Shown one piece after another: positions 59,344 through 64,000 of a stretch of DNA of 64,000 bases; the first letter of the stretch is position 1; every line of letters begins with the position of its first letter. Location: NCBI GenBank assembly GCA_026214975.1, contig CM047809.1, positions 23,481,460 through 23,545,459 of the forward strand, read 5' to 3'. The DNA comes from Gentiana macrophylla (lineage: Eukaryota; Streptophyta; Magnoliopsida; Gentianales; Gentianaceae). Position numbers and translations under genes: made by a program. The notes under the pieces are model-generated. The model searched no databases and was not told the DNA's origin. It was given only the letters and a program-made list of their open reading frames with translations.

Positions 59344-59996
59344 CGTAGATGTTCTGAACTTATATGTTTTTACCTTTCCATCTACGAATCCATGTTAAAT
59401 AACTGATTAATTTTTATATGCATGATTCATCTATGCAAGTTATAGTGACTGTCGGTTCTCGTAAGCTATAACTGTTCTTATAGTTAATTAGTAGCTAATG
59501 TCGGTTCCCGTATGCTACATACCGCTCCGATGAATCTTTTAAACTTTTAAGACTTACGTGCTTCCTTTGTTTTTATAGTTCATATGGGTAGCTACTGTCG
59601 GTTTTCCGTGTGCTACGCCCTTTTCCATATGAGTTATATACATTTAGTATAGCTAATCGTTGGTTTCCATAATGCTATCACTTTCAACGAGTCTTAAAGC
59701 GTCTACACATGCATGTAATGGACAAAGACTGCTCGTTTATCGTAACTTTGTCATTATTTGGTAGACGCGTTTATTATATACATGTCGTGTTGCTAATGAG
59801 TGGGCTAGTTTTCTTTCTTTTATTTTCTTTTATTTTTGCATATCACTTAGATGCATATCATTTAGTTGCATGTCATCTAGTTGCATTGTTTTTCTATTTT
59901 TCTTTTATTTTTTTGAGCGTAGTTAATCGCCGGTTTCGTAATACTACCTCGCTTTTTTTTTATGATGGTTACTGTTGGTTTTCCATATGCCATCAT
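59344..59996 (+). other. array of covarying hairpins, candidate structured RNA
   Basis: Seven hairpins share a loop like TAnTGTCGGTTTCCGTAT but have different, complementary stems: AGTTATAG/CTATAACT (59438-59473), GTAGC/GCTAC (59491-59518), GTAGC/GCTAC with outer CATATGG/CCATATG (59581-59631), ATAGC/GCTAT (59649-59678), GACAAAG/CTTTGTC with outer GCGTCTAC/GTAGACGC (59699-59768), GTAGT/ACTAC (59919-59947), ATGATGG/CCATCAT (59962-59996). An eighth, CGTAGATG/CATCTACG (59344-59396), lacks the loop motif. Inference: an RNA domain for packaging or dimerisation of this protein-less element. No known RNA family recognised. Confidence 0.6.
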
Positions 59997-60334
59997 TATT
60001 CTATTATTGCATATCATGTAGTTTGCATTGTATTGCATTTTCATATAGTTGCACCTAGCCTACGAGTTTGTGATATTTTCATGTATATGTATTCCATCTT
60101 TATATGAGCTTAAATTTGAATATCTCTATATCCCCTTTTCCATGTGCTTTATTTGTATAAGTCTAATCTTTTCCCGTAGACTCTTTTGCAATCGATCAAG
60201 TCTGCAGGATACTTTCTATAAGCGATTGTGCACTTTCACGATGAATTCTATGCAAGCAATTTTTGTTTTTACCTATCTTTCCGGAATTGCCCAGCATCCA
60301 ATCAGCTAAGTTCTCTATTTGTTTTATTTCTGTA

Positions 60335-61480
60335 CAACTTGAGGACAAGTTGCAATCTAAGTGTGGGGGAAGGGATAGATGGTTTATGTATCTACTTTCA
60401 TTTGCTCATATTAGTTATAATTTTCTATGAAAAGTGCTTAATTTTCAAAAATTTTTTTGTTTTGTCCCGAGTAGACAAAGGCATATCTTTGCTTGAGTTT
60501 ATATCATTTATGCTATATTCTGTATATTTAGTAATTTTAGTTGTTTCACCCGACACTCTTTTTCACATGCCATAGTAAATGATGAGCTAAATGTTGAGAG
60601 CCTACCCCATTTTAGTTGGAGATTTTTGATGATTATAGCATGTTTCTTTGCTTATGTACAATTCTTGAAAAGTTTAGTAGTTTGTATTCTAGAGTTAAAG
60701 TATGATATACTGTGAATATCCGTAGGTTTGAATGTGATAAGTGAAACGTGATTAAGTCTTTGCAATAGTAATAAATTGTTTACTTGAGGTGTTATGCTCT
60801 GGTAGTGCGTGCTACTAGAAAATAATATTTACCACGCGCCAATTGTAAATCTCTAAGTAAACATAATTGTAATTGTGTGTGTCGGAAGTCGGTCGATGAT
60901 TTGAGTGAGGTAGGTGTACCACGTATGTCCTATTCCACTATGATGACCAAAGCTCACGACGAGTCGGCTTTATAGTCGCCTTATGATTGGAGTAAGGTAG
61001 GGGATTATCTTGAAATGTCCTATTCGCTATGAGGCAAAAGCTTATTACGATGTGTGTTAGAAAAGTGTGAAAAAGTGAAAATATTGGAATATATTATTAT
61101 GAATAAGTAAGGACTTAGTTATCGTTAATCTTATACCCAGTATAAATCAAGGATATGTTGTAGGGATTATCCTCTGAGTCATCGTGAAATGTTTTAGATA
61201 TTCTCTACTATTTCTTTTTGGGATATGTATGTTTTGTAAAGTGCTGTTATAGTTTTTGAATATTTCGAACTTAGATGGGAAACCGGGCTAGTTTTGGTTT
61301 GAATAACTTTCAAATTGTGGAACTTAGTGGAAGTTTATTATGGCTATGCACACACTCACTTGGGTGAACTTCTAAGTTAATAAATATGCTTCATATTTGT
61401 ATAGATGTTTATTTGTCTCGAGCTTGGTTTTTTTGTTCTGTTTTGCTCGAGGACGAGCAAAAAAGATAAGTGTGGGGTGT
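60335..61480 (+). other. gypsy G 3' non-coding interior with two hairpin-purine modules
   Basis: First module: arms CAACTTG (60335-60341) and CAAGTTG (60346-60352) around AGGA, then CTAAGTGTGGGGGAAGGG. Second: nine-base arms TTTTGCTCG (61441-61449) and CGAGCAAAA (61454-61462) around AGGA, then ATAAGTGTGGGGTG, the polypurine tract at the LTR. Between them are two direct repeats (about 60894-60960 and 60979-61042) matching those of gypsy E. Confidence 0.75.
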
Positions 61481-63204
61481 TGTTTAGGGTCAAATTATAG
61501 TGATTTTCACATATGTTTTATATATCAATTTCCCTCATATTTGGATTATTTTCATAGGAATCGAGCTTATAATTGATTAATTGAGTAAATGAGGTTTTTA
61601 ATGGTTAAATATGAAAATGTAACAAATTATGTGCTTAAAGTATGATTTTATGTTATTTTGGAATTGTGTTATGTTTTGGTATGTTTTCCTATTGTTGTAG
61701 ATACTCAATTATGTTGGAAAAGGTGATCCTAAAGAGCTAATTTCGAGATAATAGAGGATCAATCAAGTTTATGGAAGATAGGAAGAGATAAGGAAAGAAA
61801 TCAATCAAGATAAAGATGGAAAAATCAATAAATTTGATGTCAAGGCTAAGTGGACGGCGCCCATTATAAGCGAGACAGCGTCGGATTCAAACACACGCGT
61901 TTGAGAAGCGGAACCAGCGTTGTGAGGTGTATTTTACATTCAGAGAGTTTGGACGTGAAGTGAACGAACGCCTGGCACAAGTTCAAGGGTCAAGGAACGA
62001 ACGTCGAGATATCGGACGAAAGGCCCGTGAGAGGAAGAAAATCAGGATTCCGGGTAGCGCTGAACTTCCAACGCAGTTCTTGATATGATAACAACCGATT
62101 TGACTCTGGACCTCAAGAGAAGAGTTGTAGGGCTTGAAGAGAGGATTCTACAGGATTTTGAATCACTCCATTCCGACTTACAAGGCCCGAGATATGAGCG
62201 TTACAAGTTCAGAATCTGTTCCAGGAGAGACGGGCGTCCGACATTATGGACGGGCGCCCAAAGACCGTTATCGTGAGCAAAACCGACTTGATTTTCCTAT
62301 TTAAACAGCTGCGCCCCAACCCTATTTTACATCAGATTTTTCATACGAAAATTACACAGAGTGCAGCCGATCCTTCTTGAGTTTCAAGGTCGGTCACCCG
62401 AGCCTTGTGCTCGGGTGAACCGAGGTTAGATTAGGATCGTTTTTATTTTGTTTTTCATCCATGGAGTTCATCCAATGTATTAAACTATGTGAGTTTGTTT
62501 TCTTTCAATTTATTCAATCCTTTTTATTTCCATGATCTTGATTTATTTTGTATCTTTCTTTGTGCTTATGATGCCATGAGAATAGATTGGAAAATTAGTT
62601 CTCTATTGATAGTTACAACATACGGAAGTTGCGTAACGTTAGATCACCATAGAAAGATAGGATCTTTAATCATTAATGATGACAAATTAATTGGTTAGAT
62701 TTCTAGGTTGTTAGATTCGATTATACGAGAGTAACTTGAATCTACACCGAGTTTTGTATTGAAAATCAGTCTCAACATTCGGAAGATGAGAGATTGATAA
62801 ATTGGATTTACTAAGGAATTAGGAATCCGTAGCTTGAGATTAAATTCACTAAGGAATTAGGGGTTTATATCTCGTGAAAAGGTGAAACCACAACTTGAAT
62901 TAAAATCATGAATTGAACTAGAATTGAGATCACATAGGTTTGTATATTGGTTGTTTCCTAGGTTAGATTTATTTTGATTGTTCTTTATGTTTTTATGTTT
63001 TTATGTTTTTGTTTTTCGTTTTTAGAGTAGCAATTGGTAGGATTAATAAGATTAGATTGAACATCCCTTTTCCCTGTGGATCGACCCCTTGCTCATTACG
63101 CTTTACTAGCAACAACCCGATGTTTTGGTCGGTTAGGAGTTAGTTTTGCATATAGGTTAGGGTTATAAATTTTCTTTTGTTATTGATGCAAAATCTCCCC
63201 AACA
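61481..63204 (+). repeat. gypsy G 3' LTR
   Basis: Colinear with 56934-58688. It lacks a 34-bp stretch (near 62957) lying between two GTTTCC copies in the 5' LTR. Most other differences fall at about 61845-62050 and 62225-62375. Confidence 0.93.
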
Positions 63205-64000
63205 ACGGCTGAGCTGAAAGATTTGCAGTAGGGTAGTCACTTGTCTTTTCATAAGGAGGGGTAGTTGACTGCGGTGATTGAGCAGATTGAGTCCCAGAAA
63301 GAGGAGTTTTGGTTGTCAGGTTGAGTGGCTAACTTGTATAGATAGAAATCCCTCTTACTTTCATCATCATGCATCTTCGCAACGGGAGCGGAACCGGATT
63401 CAGTCACTAGTGGACTCTGATGGCAACCTGATTACGGATGATGATGGTATGACGCTGCTTGTCACTGATTATTTTGATACTATTTTCAGTAGTTTGAATG
63501 GCGGTGTGCCAGAGCTAGCTGGCCTTGTGTTATGGCAAGTTCGTCTGGGTGATGCACAACGTTTGTCTATGGACTTTACCGAGGCAGAGGTTCTTGTGGC
63601 TTTGCCTCAGCTCCCCAGGCGTAAAGCGCCATCTCCTGATGGTATGCATGTTACTTTCATACAGAAATGCTGGGCTTCTATTGGTCCCACGGTAATGCCT
63701 CTTATCTAGAATGTTTAAAATGGAGATTTTGATTTTTCTGCCCAAGTTGAAACTTATATCTCGCTCATTCCAAAGGTAAATAGACCGGAGGTAGTGCAGG
63801 ATTTCAGGGCCTATTAGTGGACCACGGTCAATCTTCTTAAGCCGGTTATTGATTTAGTGATTTCAGGAAAACAGAGTGCATTTATATCCGGGAGGTTCAT
63901 TATAGATAATGCCATTTTCGCCCTTGAGGCTTTTCATTCTCTTAATGCAGGGACTTTCGAGGAGTGAGAATCATGCGGCGCTAAAGCTCGATATGGCTAA
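63205..64000 (+). pseudogene. L1-type LINE reverse transcriptase, cut by window edge
   Basis: This continues the endonuclease piece at 56457-56933 on the far side of gypsy G. Motifs: FHHHASSQRERNRIQSLVD (63360-63415), LPRRKAPSPDGMHVTFIQKC (63615-63670), LIPKVNRPEVVQDFRAY (about 63765-63815) and SAFISGRFIIDNAI (about 63875-63920), all in the order of the plant L1 RT N-terminal half. The longest open piece is 63278-63709. Stops near 63708 and 63816 and a shift near 63960 show decay. The catalytic FADD-type motif would lie beyond the window. Confidence 0.88.

Larger units (their letters stand above)
56934..63204 (+). mobile_element. gypsy G: recent non-autonomous Tat/Athila-like element
   Basis: LTRs of 1755 bp (56934-58688) and 1724 bp (61481-63204) flank a 2.8-kb interior. 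Target repeats ACGGC at 56929-56933 and 63205-63209 are exact. Primer site and polypurine tract are in place, but there is no gag, protease, RT or integrase: the interior is non-coding. Its last 1.1 kb resembles the 3' non-coding interior of gypsy E, so a relative of E probably supplies the proteins. The LTRs are nearly identical outside a few CG-rich spots and one 34-bp deletion. Confidence 0.93.

Noticed and set aside
29391..60575. 110-115-codon hydrophobic frames after integrase in gypsy E (29391-29723, minus) and at the same place in gypsy G (60228-60575), considered as an env-like gene
   Set aside because: The DNA is related, but the reading frames are not the same through the purine module or around TTTTGTCCCG, so conservation is at DNA/RNA level and not of a protein.
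57530..62698. Duplicate open frames at 57530-57868, 57939-58148, 62085-62276 and 62489-62698
   Set aside because: They are the same LTR sequence seen twice and lack any recognised domain; one is shortened by an indel in the other LTR.

Overview
This is nuclear DNA from a repeat-rich plant, most likely a eudicot. Evidence is the spliced genes with GT/AG introns, Ty1/copia elements primed from initiator Met-tRNA (TGGTATCAGAGC), Athila/Tat-like Ty3/gypsy elements with the TGGCGCCGTTGCCGGGGA primer site, a CACTA transposon, TRIMs, L1-type LINEs and a possible Helitron end. I cannot name the species. At least four fifths of the window is transposable-element sequence, mostly nested and broken.

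Layout. 1-2285: left-pointing copia element cut by the window edge. 3634-4479: a CT-rich repeat, then a copia LTR fused at its primer site to a TRIM interior. 5651-6610: tandem duplication with (AT)n. About 7537: Helitron-like 3' end. 8285-25311: copia A (minus) with matching LTRs, carrying a 660-bp solo LTR and a 12-kb gypsy mosaic (11405-23619). 25566-25890: foldback/MITE. 26015-39048: copia D (minus), split by gypsy E (27078-38102, exact GTTCG target duplication). 39049-46782: CACTA transposon (minus) holding a 141-bp x6 tandem array, a solo gypsy LTR and a 147-bp x18 satellite. 47074-47641: the only intact host gene, a two-exon plant natriuretic peptide / EG45-like gene. 48510-53060: copia F interrupted by a plus-strand gypsy LTR and leader. 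53270-54999: LINE pieces and a host-gene fragment. 55524-55786: second exon of another natriuretic-peptide-like gene. 56119-56451: complete TRIM. 56457-64000: an L1-type LINE split by gypsy G (56934-63204), a recent element with no gag or pol.

Most interesting signals. (1) In gypsy G, seven hairpins at 59438-59996 share a loop resembling GTCGGTTTCCGT while their stems differ yet stay complementary, as expected for a selected RNA structure in an element that must borrow all its proteins. (2) Every gypsy interior here carries two copies of a module made of a hairpin with an AGGA-type loop followed by a purine tract near TAAGTGTGGGG, one at the 3' LTR and one about 1.1-1.4 kb upstream; the stems covary. 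(3) Short dyads of the form ACGNNCGT are clustered in the LTRs of several gypsy families; in gypsy G most LTR-to-LTR differences fall in these clusters. (4) The CACTA satellite has a period equal to nucleosomal DNA length.

Caution: single-base frame breaks are very common here, and some may be assembly errors. Distances, boundaries and similarities were judged by eye.
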